From Anopheles merus (taxonomy: Eukaryota > Arthropoda > Insecta > Diptera > Culicidae): a stretch of 64,000 bases of DNA. Below are positions 51,501 to 64,000 of the stretch, piece after piece. Below the pieces are notes generated by a model. That model saw only the letters and a program-made list of their open reading frames with translations, made no database searches and was not told the origin of the DNA. The stretch covers positions 39,397,942 to 39,461,941 of the forward strand of contig NC_054082.1 of NCBI RefSeq assembly GCF_017562075.2, given 5' to 3'. Numbering within the stretch: position 1 is the first letter of the stretch; every line of letters starts with the position of its first letter. Both the position numbers and the translations under genes were made by a program.

Positions 51501-54500
51501 GTCACTGAAACTTTGATCAAGTTTTGCACCGCTCCTTTTACGACGCATCATGATAGGTCGGTTCATAAACGAAAGGACATTTCACATCGTAAAATGCTGT
51601 AAAAAGTGACATGTTGTTAGTCATGCACATGCAGCCCACATTATCGCTGCGAGACGTTTCATCACGCATATCATTCAAGACGGACGAATGTTGTAAGCAA
51701 AGGTGGCATACATATACATATACAGTTATACGCACATGATCCATTGTTTATTCATAGAAAATACGCACTTCTGATGATTATTATCCTTTGGAAATTATTT
51801 GTTCAAACAATAAAATTAGGCCCTAATAATGTAGCTCCTGTTGCATTGTACGAAACAACCGAAATTTAACACAAATTGTACCACCAGCTGTTCAATTTAG
51901 CACAACTAAACTTGTTCACTGGTCGTGGCGTAATTGCTCCACCAGCGTCAAACCCAGCGCCCTTACGCCTAGACAAGCATCACGAACTGTAACCTTGTTC
52001 CAAGCCCCGTCCCAATCCCGTTCGACCCTCCCATCTTGTGAAAATTCATAAGCTCTCGTGTTGCGGTTTGGTTGGCGCTGGAAATATACTGCAGAGCATT
52101 TTAAATGAACTATAAAATATTAATAACCACAACGGGTACCTCAATTCAATTAATAAATTTATAGCCTGTCGTTTGCCGAGTCACTCACTCACTCACCAGC
52201 AGCGACCCTTGCTGACCAAGCACGTTTAGAACCAGTACCGCCACTCGACCGGTGAAACGAAAAGTCACCGGAAGGACGGCACAATTTTCAAATGAAAAAT
52301 TGGTCGTTTGGTGTAATACATCAAAACTTTTACCCACAGGCAGGGAATTTTGCACAATTTATCGGCATGAAAATGTTGATCAAGTAAAAATTGGAGATAA
52401 ATAACAAACTTTCTTGTCAAAACGCACTGAAAAAAAAACATATTAAGCTCCATCGAGGTGTGCATATTTCATAAAGTTTTGTTCGAATAAAATGTTTTTT
52501 AACAATTTTTCGCTAAGTTTTTTTATATTCTATAAAAACTGCACTGAATTGACGTAAATCGTTCACGATTAACACATTGATAAAACGCATCTACGCAACA
52601 GGTAAAGCAACATAAAATCGAAAGCATTTTATGACAGCCAGAAAAAAAGTGTACATACTGTTTTCGCCGTCCTTTTCGGTCTGCTTTCGAAGCGAACATC
52701 ATCATTTTGCACCTGACCATGTAATCTATTATTTCATGACTGTAGCAAGTAGTACAACCGCGGGCAACTCCGTTGAGTACCATTTATTTTGCTTGCTCAT
52801 CCTATTTTCTAGCGCTTTAAAGTCGTTTATAACAGGATGCAGCAGAGGAAAACCATGACTAATACAAAAATGATTAAATAATAACAGTAGCTTAATGGTA
52901 ACAAACTTTGTTTGATAACTAATTAAGAGTTTGTTTAGATACAACAGTATAGGGTTATCGATTAAAACATATTCTACTCCTTATATGTACAGCAAGGAGG
53001 TACTTACAGTAAATATAAAATAAGTTCTGCAATATCTCGTCAATATCTAACATCAAAACAACCACCCCCTGGGTGACAGTGTAACCAAGTGCACGCTTTC
53101 CTCAAACACGCTCGCTTACATCGAGATCACCTCTTCGTGTTTGGCTGATAATTTTAAGTCAATTACCTTTTCAATCTATTAAAGTAATTATTTCCCCTAA
53201 TGAGTCCCGCCAGCCAAGTCATTAAAGTCACTTGTAGCCGAACGATTCGAAATTTGCGTGACTGAATGGTGCCCACCATCCGAATCCAACGGGTCGTTGA
53301 ACGTGAGCTTTCGTGAGATTGAGCGCTGCGCTACCCAAGCACCTTCGTCAAGTGTCTGTTGGCAAAAATCGCAGAAGCACGAACAAGTGGAGATTATTCT
53401 TTTTGAAGTGTGCGAACCGATGCTTGGAACCATCATTGATACTTTGAAGTGTTGCACCCGCTGGTACGTGGTGCTTGAGGAACGCTAGATCCGGGTGAAA
53501 GTGGATCGGAGGAGGAATTAATATTTCAAACTACCACTTCATCGACAATCTGGCCAGTGCGCAAATTTCCCGCATAATGAAACTAAGACCACTTGATTTA
53601 CTGTGTTCTGTGCCAAGTGTACTTTACCATTCAAAGAGGGAATCACTTTCACAGTTGCGGGAAAACCTTTTTTTTTAAAGATCGAAATAAAACAACATAT
53701 CATGCATCTATGCTATGTATTTTTTTTGTAAGATACCAGGGTGTAACTTCGTGCAATATCTGTAATTAAACCAAAAGCATCTGCACCCGTTGCACGGGTG
53801 GTGCTATTTTTGCCCAATCTAATAATGAACTCTGAGCAAATCTAAGCTCACCTGATTAACGAAATTAGCTATTTCCCCGAGCCGAAAATATTTAATAACA
53901 GTGCTTCACCTTTCCTGCACGGACAGTCGCCGCAACAGCAGCCGCACGCAGCTGGCTGCTCATTTAAACTCCACTTCATGCGCCCACGCTCGGCAGTTTA
54001 TTGATTGTAAATTAGAAAATTGATTATCATCTCTCGGAGCGAAATTGACCGCACTCGGGAAGCCCGTTGCCGTGTGCCGGTGGCCGCATTCCCCGATCGC
54101 GGTGGAATTGAAACTCGAGGCCAACAAGGGAAAACTTTTTACCTCAACATACCTTCCACAATTTGCGTCCCCGAGCATTACTTTCATTTCAGCTGTGGAC
54201 GCTGCAAAGGCGATTATTTTCTCCCTCTCTGTCTTTTGCACTGTCTTCATCTCACATTTGCTTTAATTTCTCCTTCACACTCATTCGCAAACACAGGAAT
54301 ACTTTGGCACAAAACGGGAACGGTAAAAGCACAATCCCACCGGTGCAAGCGATAAGCCGGAGGTAGCAGTCCACCAGCCGCCGGCGCGGGGAAGAGAAGT
54401 AGGCCACAGAAGTGCGGAAATTCTCCGTCCTCCCGCGCAAAGGAATTTCACCCGGAAAATCCGGCCTTCACATACCGGTAAAAGCCACAAGCTATCAAAG

Positions 54501-54861
54501 GCAAGACAGCCCCAAACCATTCGCTCCCGTGCATCTTTCTCGTTCCTTCTCTTTCGCTCGTTCTAACTCTGTCGCTTCCCCCTCCCGAGGGGCAAAAGCG
54601 TCGTTTACCATCATTTTCCACTCTCGGCACACTTGGCAAAACTAGTTCGAGCCATTGCATCCACTCGGTGTGGCCGTCCACCCACCGCCAATACGCCACA
54701 CCCTTCCCACTCATGGAAAATCCATTCCCGTATAAACAGCTCATTCCGTTGCGCGCAGTTCGGAAAATAACACCGGGGCGCAATAATGTTAATTAAACGT
54801 TTGTGCTCTCGGGCTCCGGTAGAAACCACCGGGAGCTATCTTCCACGACTATGCGACCGAG

Positions 54862-54887
54862 CGTCGTCGTTGTCGTCGTCGTCGTCG
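54862..54887. repeat. (GTC)n trinucleotide repeat
   Basis: Run of CGTCGTCGTTGTCGTCGTCG-like units. A similar run lies near 47247-47264. Neither is in a supported exon. Confidence 0.8.
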
Positions 54888-57674
54888 GGTGGGTTTCAAC
54901 TACGGGGCTAGAAAAATGGCACGGCACAAAAATGGAATTCATTACTCTGATTAAATTAGAATCCTTTTCGGTATTAACGCTCCGGCCGCCCCTCCGGGGG
55001 CGTAGGAATCCTTCGTTCGTTCGACGGTCGGTAAAGTGAAGCGATTTCTAAATTTGCTTCACCACCGTTCAACTACCTCTACCGTCACTCTAGCGACCCA
55101 CTTCCACACCGATCCGATGCAGGCTGCCGTGTCGCCAACCTACACACTATCGCACAATCTATCTCCCTGGAGCGGTCTTCCTGTGCCAGCGATTACCAAA
55201 CCAGCGCAGATGACACACAAATACGCTCTACGTATTCTGTCCCCGTACGCCTGCTTCCGTATGCAGGCACGCAAGCTTCCTGACGACTGTAGTGCCTTCT
55301 AGTATATTGTGCCTGCCAGTTTCATCGGTTTCTGTGCTTCTCGCATTCTGTGTGCATTAAAAAGTATCGCCTAGGATGTCAATGTCGGGAAAGCGTTGTG
55401 CACCATACCAATCTACACGAGCCCACGAGTGTGGGAGGATGAAAGTTTATTTTTTCCGGCCTCTGCTGCTGTATCTTGCATCTCGACTAATCTCGCGTGG
55501 TTCGGGGTAAGATGATTGCACGCTGCACATTGCGATAGGAGCGTGTTTACAGACGATGCCGGTTTTGCAACGCACACACATCGCTGCTTCGGAGAACAAC
55601 ATCTCATTCGTACTGATTGCTGACGAATCGCAAGACAGACGATCGTGCGTCCTTGGAAACAGGGGGCGAGCAGGGTGAAAACACGTCCTCACACGTGAAA
55701 AGTAGAACGATACTGGCTAACAAAAGCACAAACCGTCCCATTCACCAGCGTTCGCTATTCTCTGTCGGTGTTTTTAGCTCTGTCCGAAGCTTTGTGAATG
55801 GAATGCACGTAAAACAACAGTTGCTTTGCTCCCGTGCTGTTTGTATGTGTTAAGTCGAATGCTTTGTGATGCTGGTTTGTTGTATAATCACAGTGTTTTT
55901 CTTCTTTATTTTAGCGCGAAAAACATCAAATCAACACCATTTTTGTCAAACTCGCTACCAACACACAAACAAAAACAAATACATTATATTAAGTTATGCT
56001 GCAATTGTAATTATCTGCGTCCTTGCATTCTCCTGAGGATTAAAGGTTTAAAAAAACAAGCTTCACTTTTCAAAAATTAAAAATAAAACCGTCATCACCA
56101 TTAACCAACATATCAACCACCGGGATGACGGAAATAGAAATGTAAATGCACAAAAAAAAAAAAACATTCTGTGTGTTTCTTTTTCCTTCTCCTTTCGGTA
56201 CTCCTTCCAAACGGAAGCAATATTATACCATCGTGGAAGCTTTTCCCATGCTTTTCAGTCCTTCACTTCTGGCCCCACAGCACACAGCAAAAACTTACAT
56301 TATTATATTGTTCCGTTGCCATTGCCATTCCGGTTTCTCCTGCTCTCCCAGCCCTACCGCAACACGAAAATTACAATCACCTCCGCCTGTCCGAACCATG
56401 CCGGCATATCTCACTCTGTCAGCTTCAACAAAACCCGATGTGGCATAACGCGACCGCTGGGCACGTGAAGCAAGTGAGAATATTGAATTTTTCATCGTAC
56501 CGTTTCCATTCTGGCACTCGGTTTCATGCCGTTCCATGCAGCGCTTGATTGCACTCAAGGCGAAAGCTTTTCGCCCTTCCAAAGCACACATACAAAGAGT
56601 GAATAAAAAAAAAAGAATCAAACAAACAGACAAACAAACAGCTTTTTGAATAACGCAAACAAACTACTGCACACCTCGACCATTCGCACACGGTACATGT
56701 GTACCGGACAGAGCGTTTTATGTTTACTTCTTCTCGTTCATTCGCTCCCCTGTGTTTGCTTTTTTGAGGAAAGACGATGCAAGGGCCCCCGAAGGACGCA
56801 TATTTGCTGAGCAGGAGCAATGAACCATCGTAAGCTTTTATTGTCTGTTTTGTAGCTAGACGGAAAAAAATACCGAACACTTTCTTGCATTACCTTCAAA
56901 TTTGGGGTTGTCCCATTTTGAAGATGGTCGTTTAATTTTTTTCTATTGACAAGTTTTACCGAAGAATTGTTATCGGTGATTCGTGTTTAAAACAGGTTTA
57001 GAACAGGTTTAAAAAAAACTTTCACGATGTTTGAGACAGCTTTTCTTACTACCGATACTGTTATATTTTTTAGATACATTTTAAAGCTACAGTGTAAGAC
57101 GACTGCCCTATCGTTTTCTTTGTAGTCTCTGAGAGGATTCCAGTTTGTACACAATAACCTCGAAATACTTATGTACAAAATGTACAAAATAAAAATACAT
57201 AGAAGGATCATTTAACTCTGAACTAATATCGTATCATCTATCTATTTCTCAAATGTCTTTTTACTTTGATAGAAATTAAGATGTTTGGACTAACTGATTT
57301 TTTATACAAAACATACCATGAGCTCTAATGGGTTAATTTGCACTGCCCCCTGACCTAACGTTAAGAGCCTCCCCATAATCTTCCGCTTTATTGACACCCT
57401 TCAAATTGTCATATTTACAAGGAACTCATCATTGACTTGACGTATCATTATACCGTCCCATTCTTCTTCGCAATACAATCCCAATTGGGCGGAAATGAAA
57501 TTCGATCGAACAATTCACCCGGTAAGCGCTGCCGAAAATACTACCGCAGCGCTGCAGCTTTACGCCGATGTTTTATTCAAGCGCAAATAATACAGTCGAA
57601 GAGTCCATAAAACTGACCCCCGGCTCGGCTCCCTAGCGTCAAGTTGTGATACTTTTGTTTTCTTCTTCTTTTAG

Positions 57675-57886
57675 AGCCTCACAAACCCGATATCCCAAGC
57701 CCAGCGTACCCTCTTCAAACTGACCACCGCATTACGGGGCACTTTTTGTTTGTATCATGCCCGTAGCTGCCTTTCACTGGGAGCTGTTTGGCTTCATGCT
57801 GGGGCGAGATCGGAGCGAACCAGCAAGAAGCAACGCAATATGATGAATGCTGAAAAGATATTTCAAAATGACCAACGATATCACTT
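57675..57886 (+). other. Exon-like segment with strong splice borders (unproven)
   Basis: The polypyrimidine stretch TTTTGTTTTCTTCTTCTTTTAG ends at 57674, and a perfect donor CTT/GTAAGT begins at 57887. The 212 bp between is open in phase 0, the phase required after the exon at 43912-44030, for 70 codons plus two bases. The encoded peptide (starting SLTNPISQAQRTLFKLTTAL) does not resemble the second half of a SUEL domain and lacks its D-P-C motif. The opposite strand is also open. It may be a chance combination, an alternative or cassette exon, or part of another gene. Confidence 0.2.
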
Positions 57887-60800
57887 GTAAGTGACGTGAC
57901 GCTTGAAAGGCTGCCAACTGTTCGCACCGGAGATGGACAGACATGCGAGAAAAAAAACTGACCCATGCGCCATGAATGGGGCGTACTGTGTGTGTGTGCG
58001 TTTCTTACCGAGCTTCTTTTCATTTGCTGTGCGTTCCTCACCATATGCGATTCACAGCAGTTGCAGAAGGAAAAGCCTGCGCAAAAAAATAGCAATACCA
58101 CCCGTATTGTAATATATAAAGGCAGTACTTTCTACAGCTGCTTCTGCTGGCACCCCCGCTGTGCTTCGGTTTATTCTAATGTCGATTTTATTGTGCAGCC
58201 AAATAGCTTTCCTCGTTTTGCGCCCAACCATTCGCTCTGCATTGGTGGTACATCTAATGAACTAGCTCCGGCTGAACGGAGGATGAGGGCAAAAAGAATG
58301 TACAGCGAAGTAAGATCAGTTCAAGCGATAGAAAAAAAAACGAAAAGAGAAAATAAACCAAACACCCTTTACCGAAGGGCTGAAGAATTTGGTACTTTCG
58401 AGCCGTCATCGCCCATCACGGCCGGATTCACCATACGGGGGACCCGGCTGTTGTTGGTTTCGTCTATCTGTTGTGAGATACACACTCCCTAACTTAACGT
58501 GCAATTTTATGTCATCTTCATTTTCATGCGTATTTTGGGGAGGCTTTTGCTAGCGCGTTGGTTGGTGGCGCTGGAAATTGTCCCACCAGGAGTAGAGCAA
58601 TATTAGAAGGGAAAGCCTTTCCAACGCCACTTGCTCGGTTTCCAAAGCGTATGGGAAGAGGAGTGGCTTTTCCGTATGGTAAAGCTGCTGCTGTATGCAA
58701 TTTATGTGAGCGTATGTATGTGTGCTATGAAGTGTGTGAGTGTGTGCGTGTGTGTGTGTGGGTTGAGAGTGAGGGCTTTGTAAGCAAGTACATCGCCTTG
58801 CAGAGAAGGCAGTTTTACGATGGTGAAGATATTTTTTCCACATTTTTATACGACAATGCTACATATTTCATGCATATAAATGACTGTTTAGTGTTTTACA
58901 CATACACACACACATGCACACTCAACGGGTAGCGAATGACGCCAGCTTGCTTCCCAGACAGCCGCCTATGCCAACCTAGAAGAAGTGAGCGCGGTTTGTT
59001 AGATGAATGTATTCCTACCAATAAAACTCCACATTTGTCCAGTGCCGGTGCATTGTGTGGTTGTCGGGCTGCCGCTCGGGTTGTCGACTACAGTTGGGCA
59101 AAATATTTTCCCTGCCCTCGGCCACTTTGTTTTTCCGGTTCCGGTTCCACTTCCAAGTCTGCCAGCATTTGACTTCCAAGAAGGCGTTGAATTGCTGCTG
59201 TAGATGTACGATGCACAGATTACACCGGCGGCAGTGGTGGTGTTAGAGTGTTAACTTGAAAATGGTGTAATTTTGAAAAATGTGCTGCATACTATTTGCC
59301 GGTAGACGTTTTGGTCGTGTTACACGTGTTACCAGTGCATCAGCACACTTTGTAGTAGGACTTTGTGGGGCGACATTGAGTCTTGCTCAACATAAGGCAC
59401 TATGGCGTTCTTTGCTCATCTAATTTATTATATTTTAAGTGAAATACTGCTCAAAGAAATCATGCAAAACAGTTCTTTTAGTGTCATGATTGAAAGTAAT
59501 ACAGCTATTTAATCAGAGTTGAATGAAAGTCATTAGATTACTAAATCCAACACTTTAAGTTACCTGATATTTATCGGAGCCCCTAACATAGTCTTTAATT
59601 ATGACTTGTCTTTTTGTGCTAAATTTAATAACTAAAGAGAATTACATTTTCTTAGAAATTTTGTCACACAAATCATTATTTTTTATTAAACAATTTTCCC
59701 CATTTCTTGTGAATTCTTCGTTACTAAGTGGCTTGGTAAGAAATATAGTGGGCCGAAAAGAAACATTCGCAGGTACAATTTGGCAATGGCTTTCTTGGAA
59801 CTGTCACAAAATCGATACGAAACCTTCAACCTCCTGACGAAGCGAGCGAGGCATGATGGGCGTGCAACGAAATGTGAAAGAAATGAAATGGGACGATGTC
59901 AACTGAACCAATTCCGGAGATTTACTAACAACTTTACACACGCACGCACACACACATGTATAAATGCTTAAAAAGTGAGCTTTGGCGGGGACCACCCCCA
60001 AACCATACGCCATGAATTATGTAACTATCAGCAAATGTGACACTTTTATCTTTCCCTTTTTGGGGTACTTTTCGGGCACCACTAAAAGGCGACCTGTTTC
60101 TTAACTGCACCCGGACTTTTCTTTCACCGAATGCGAGTTTTACATTTCTCTCAGCCAGGCTTCGTTCCCTACACCCACCGCCTGTCACCGGGCGTCCGAC
60201 CCTACTGGGACCCCTTGAAAAAAGGACATCAGTCAGGGATCGTTGAAACGGAACACGGGAACTGTGACGCTGATGGGCGGAGGTAGCTTTTCTCCGAGAC
60301 CCGTGGCAACCCGAATGCACGATGTAACGAGGGATTGCAGTGAAACCTGTGTCAGCTACACACTCTACACGCTGCTGCAGCCCTCCCTATTTTCCTCTGC
60401 AACGCTGGCCACGCTGAAGAAGATTAATGTGCTCGTACGCGGCTCAAATCGGGTTGCGCCCGAAAGAAAAAGGACCCAGCCCAGCGGACGGGAGGGATCG
60501 CGAATCTCGAAAGGTTGTTAAATTTAAGGACCTCTCTTCGCTTCGCTTACCTGCTCCGTCGAGTGCCGTCCTGCTGCCTTTTGTCTCACTTCAAAGCGCC
60601 GGGTTCGCACAATTTGATACGGGCCACATGAGAGCGGTCGTCCTTCTTTCGACTCCCGGTGACTGATTGTCAAACCTCGGCGGTTGGCGGCCCGCCCGTT
60701 GGATCGGTCCGACGGACGATGAGCTGGGCTGGGTTTCGCTGCCTTAAGAGAGTATTACTAAATTTCGTCAACGTGTCGTCATCGCCGTGCGCGTCGAGCC

Positions 60801-61479
60801 CGAGTTGCTCGTTTCTTCAAAACCGGGGCGGGCTGGAAAAAGGGAAAACTGTAACCCATCACAGTATGGCGCTTGACGTGGAAGAAGATGAACGTTTCGA
60901 TTTAACGCTCACTACACATACACACACACTCACTTGAAGTTGACTGACAATACAAGGTTACCGACAGATGCGCGAATGAAACACTCCGTCATCTCTACCA
61001 TCCAGCAAACGGTTCAATTCATTTTATAACACGCTTGAATTTTACAAAAAATTGGGTTTATGAGAGAAACTTGTCGCAAGAATAGCTTTTGCTCGTGTGA
61101 GTTTGTGTGAAAAAATGCTCAATTTGTTTGAGCTGGTGCCAACTCAGATCAGTTCAATTGCGAAAAATAATAGGAAAGTTCACAATAAAGCTTCATGCTT
61201 AGGTGATACTCATGTTGCGCTGGATACATCGGGATTATTGTACAGTTTAGTATAATTGTACATGTATGTGAAATATTCCGTATTATTTCACACTGAAACA
61301 ATTTCATGAGCTTGCAGTATTCTATACAATTCAATTCAAATTGTAATGAAAATGCAACGAATTCATTGGTTGGTCATTGCAGAACTCAAGGCAAATCACT
61401 ATACAAATTTTACTGAATTCCCTACGCTTTTTCCTACGCTTAATTCCTACACTATTCCTACGCTACACAGTTACTACCG

Positions 61480-62215
61480 AGTATGGTTTGTCGACTGAAA
61501 ATGGTTCGGTATCGGTATCGGTTCTAGTATTGTTACGAATCCGAATACGGAGCAATTCCAGGTACTGTTCAGATAAATATGTGAAATCAGGAGCTGTTTC
61601 TGAATCGGTATGGTTTCATGATCGATTAGAGGACCGGTAAGGGTTCAGTATCAGATCCAGGTCTAGTATAGGTTTACTATCAGTTCCAAGACCGGCATGG
61701 ATTCATGAGCGGTTTCAGGGCCAGTATGGGTTCATGATGAGATTGAGCACCCTCATGGGTTTATGATAGGTTCCATGGCAGATGTGGTTTCATTACAAGT
61801 TACAGGACCGATATGGGTACATGATTGGTTCCAGGACGAGTATGGATTCATGAAAGGTTTCAGGACTGGGGTGGGGTCATGATAGGTTCCAGGTTGATTC
61901 CAATAGGTTCCAGGATTGATTCCAGGACCGGTGTGGGTTCTTGATAGGTTCCAGGACCGGTATGGGTGCATGATAGGTTTCAGGACCGGTATGAATTTAT
62001 GATTGGTTTTAGAACCGTTATGTGATCATGATTAGTGCCATGGTCGGTTCGGATTCATGATCAGTTCTTGGACCGGTTTGACCAGTATTGGTTCAGTATT
62101 GGAACGGCATATATTCAGCATCAGATCCAGGTCCAGCTTTAGGTCATGTGCAGTTCTTGAACCAGAATATGTAATGTATGGTGTCAGGACCAGTATGAGT
62201 TTAGTTTTAAATTTA
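61480..62215. repeat. Degenerate 29-bp minisatellite (about 25 units)
   Basis: Successive units read like GTTCATGATAGGTTCCAGG plus ACCGGTATGG. Well-preserved copies begin at 61701, 61730 and 61759, giving a 29-bp period. Typical pieces are TTCATGAT, GGTTCCAGGACC and GGTATGG. Units near the edges and around 61890-61920 are more diverged or partly duplicated. The 29-bp period is not a multiple of three and both strands carry stops, so the array is not a protein repeat. Short frames such as 61753-61971 on the minus strand are shadows of it. Confidence 0.88.
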
Positions 62216-63814
62216 GGTCTTTTAAGGGATCGTCATAAGTATGTTGTTTTAAAAAGGTTTCGAGTCCATTATTTAGGCATATTCTTAACAGTAAAGGGGA
62301 TCTTTGAAATTTTATAACGCAGCCCTGTAACTTGGCCAGATTAATTAGTAAAAGAAGAAATTAACACAATATGCAATATTTACTTCTTATTATAAAGAAT
62401 TATTTTACACTCGTGTTGTGTAACTTCAATCATAACAGTTAGAGTGTCTGAGACGAACAAGTTTGAGTTAAGAGCTAGACCGAAACGAGAAGTAAAAGAT
62501 AAATAGTTTTTATCTTAAGGTTAATTTGATAAGGACATCTGATATCTGGCAATATAAACGCATGAGTGAGAGAAATATAAACACGACATAAACTGAATAC
62601 TACATCAGATACCGAAAAATGAAGTTGCGTAAGTCTATCTATAAGGAAATACAAATGTTACTAATACTACTTTATATATTGTTCAGTTTCGTTGATATCA
62701 TGAAACTAGATGTGTTCTGTTCCACAAAGAGAAAGACTCACAAATCCAATGATTTTGAACCTACTGCAAATACTTCCTCTACATTTTTGCTGCTGCAATC
62801 ATGTACAAAAAGATCCAAAGAATAAAAATATCAGACTGGAATTACTTTACACGAACATTAACATCTTATCGAACGCAATTGAGTTTCTTCTAATTTGCAC
62901 GAATTCAAACGACTCCCTTTCCCTCCCTCCGGATACGGAAATTACTCTCACCTACGACACAAAATTCAATTTGCATCCGTAATGCGATTCTAATAGAGGT
63001 TACGCGAATGTTGAGTGTTTTGAATGAAATTGCATTCGGTACAGCACGGTTCCGCTATCCCCGGTATCGCGTCTTAGTGATAATGCTCGTTTGACGCTGC
63101 ACATCGTAGCGCAATTAATGGAAATTCGTATGTATAAATCGTTCACCTTTCACCCGCGTTCGGGATGCTGTCGGATAATTTGCTTCGCTTAGTCTATGCG
63201 CATAGTCTATTCATCAGCTGCTGATTGAAAAATTAACCATATAGCGGCGGGTGGAAAATTGGAATTTCCAACGCTACACAAAAGGGCGCCGTTCAACTGT
63301 TAACCACGTCTGTGTAAGCGTTTGCGGCAGTAAATTTGGGCTGAACTAAACTGTTATTTTCTATCAACGCGCTGTTTATGGCAAGGTCAAATTGTGTAGT
63401 GTGCCTCCGGTTAAGTGGTGGTTTCGATTTTCTTAGCAGTTTCATGTTTGTATTTTTTCGCTCCGGCATTTGCTTCCTGCCACGTCTTGGGTGGTACGCC
63501 GTGACTATCCTTACATAATCGCCATTCGACGACATTACTACCTACTGGCTGCTTACCACTTTCCCCGTACGATGCAAAATTGAAAGCGGAAAGGAAAATG
63601 GTCCCGAAATCAACTAACCACATCCGGACCCAAGCAGCCGAGGTGGAAAATTGAATGACTCTGTACGGGTGCATAAAAGCTAATGTTTCAAATCCTTTTT
63701 ATTCCTTTCGAAACCATTTTCAGCGACGGTGTTTGGTAAGTGTATGTGTGTCGTCCTTTTTAAATATACCAGAAAACGAGGAGACAAGCGTTTGCATGTG
63801 TATATGTGGTAGAG

Positions 63815-63824
63815 AGTGTGTGTC

Positions 63825-63865
<41 letters not shown>

Positions 63866-63889
63866 AAAAAAGAGAGAAAGAGAAAGAAA
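63815..63889. repeat. Compound (GT)n(GA)n microsatellite
   Basis: GT units run directly into GA units and then GAAA-type degenerate units, read directly. Confidence 0.92.
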
Positions 63890-64000
63890 TAAAAATAAAA
63901 CGAAACTGTGTAGTTACAGTTGAACACTACAACGTGTAGAGAATTGAAACACTTGCAGTTCCGGAAGTGAATGGTTCCCCCGTACGGTACCGTGCATGTA

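Larger units (their letters stand above)
44031..64000 (+). other. Intron 3 of the lectin gene, open-ended (at least 20 kb)
   Basis: It starts at the GTAAGC donor at 44031. I looked for an acceptor followed in phase 0 by the second half of a SUEL domain and found none, so the next certain exon is probably past the window end. GC-richer stretches (53950-55840, 57950-58490, 59900-60940) are open on both strands without recognisable domains. A trinucleotide CGT run occurs near 47247-47264 and another near 54862-54887. AT-rich DNA fills 48360-50460 and 56860-57330. A minisatellite at 61.5-62.2 kb and a compound GT/GA repeat at 63.8 kb are listed separately. Part of this stretch could instead hold another gene that I fail to recognise. 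Confidence 0.5.

Noticed and set aside
53258..53488. 76-codon + frame with even codon use and several cysteines
   Set aside because: No recognisable family and no good splice borders. The opposite strand is also open over most of it.
57965..58492. 175-codon + frame with a hydrophobic N-terminus
   Set aside because: Superficially signal-peptide-like, but there is no conserved core or matching neighbour exon, and the TG repeat contributes to the hydrophobic start.
60331..60521. Peptide containing YTLYTLLQ, reminiscent of the next expected SUEL segment
   Set aside because: Only the LLQ string matches. The following residues lack the conserved cysteines, and the phase-0 reading from the nearby AG meets a stop at once.

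Overview
This is eukaryotic, insect-like genomic DNA, most likely from a mosquito (Anopheles-type dipteran), although I cannot prove the species. There are no bacterial-style operons. Coding sequence appears only as short exons with GT-AG borders in a background of long introns, CA/GT, GA and CAG microsatellites, homopolymer G/C runs, short non-autonomous transposons and a tRNA-like SINE. Nearly all long open frames are chance open frames in moderately GC-rich intron sequence.

The one gene I can support runs on the + strand and probably fills the window. Its first coding exon (CDS 19909-20041) encodes a signal peptide. A 20.6 kb intron follows, then a coding exon at 40630-40752, a 3.16 kb intron, and a coding exon at 43912-44030. 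The two downstream exons encode the first half of a SUEL-type (galactose-binding, Gal_Lectin) domain. The intron phases (1, 1, 0) join these exons in one open frame. The product is therefore a secreted or single-pass membrane lectin-domain protein, closest in feel to the EVA-1/EVA1C family, with latrophilin-like lectins as the alternative. The rest of the lectin domain is not visible in the 20 kb that follow, so the gene very probably continues beyond base 64000.

Layout. 1-577: upstream DNA. About 578-2970: leader-like DNA with an Inr-like element, GT and CT repeats and CAA/CAG-rich stretches, possibly a distal 5' non-coding exon. 2970-18650: putative 5' intron with a homeodomain-motif cluster, a long GA tract, a poly-G run, a tRNA-derived SINE and a small fold-back element. 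18651-20041: leader plus signal-peptide exon. 20042-40629: intron 1, carrying two hAT-type MITEs 126 bp apart, one with a perfect 8-bp target duplication. 40630-44030: lectin exons. 44031-64000: open-ended intron with a 29-bp-period minisatellite near 62 kb, a compound GT/GA repeat near the end, and two exon-like segments that I report only as candidates.

No rRNA, canonical tRNA, CRISPR, virus or complete autonomous transposon was recognised. The most notable items are the widely split lectin gene, the 528-bp hAT MITE with repeated 12-bp TGTCAAATGACA motifs, and the 29-bp minisatellite.
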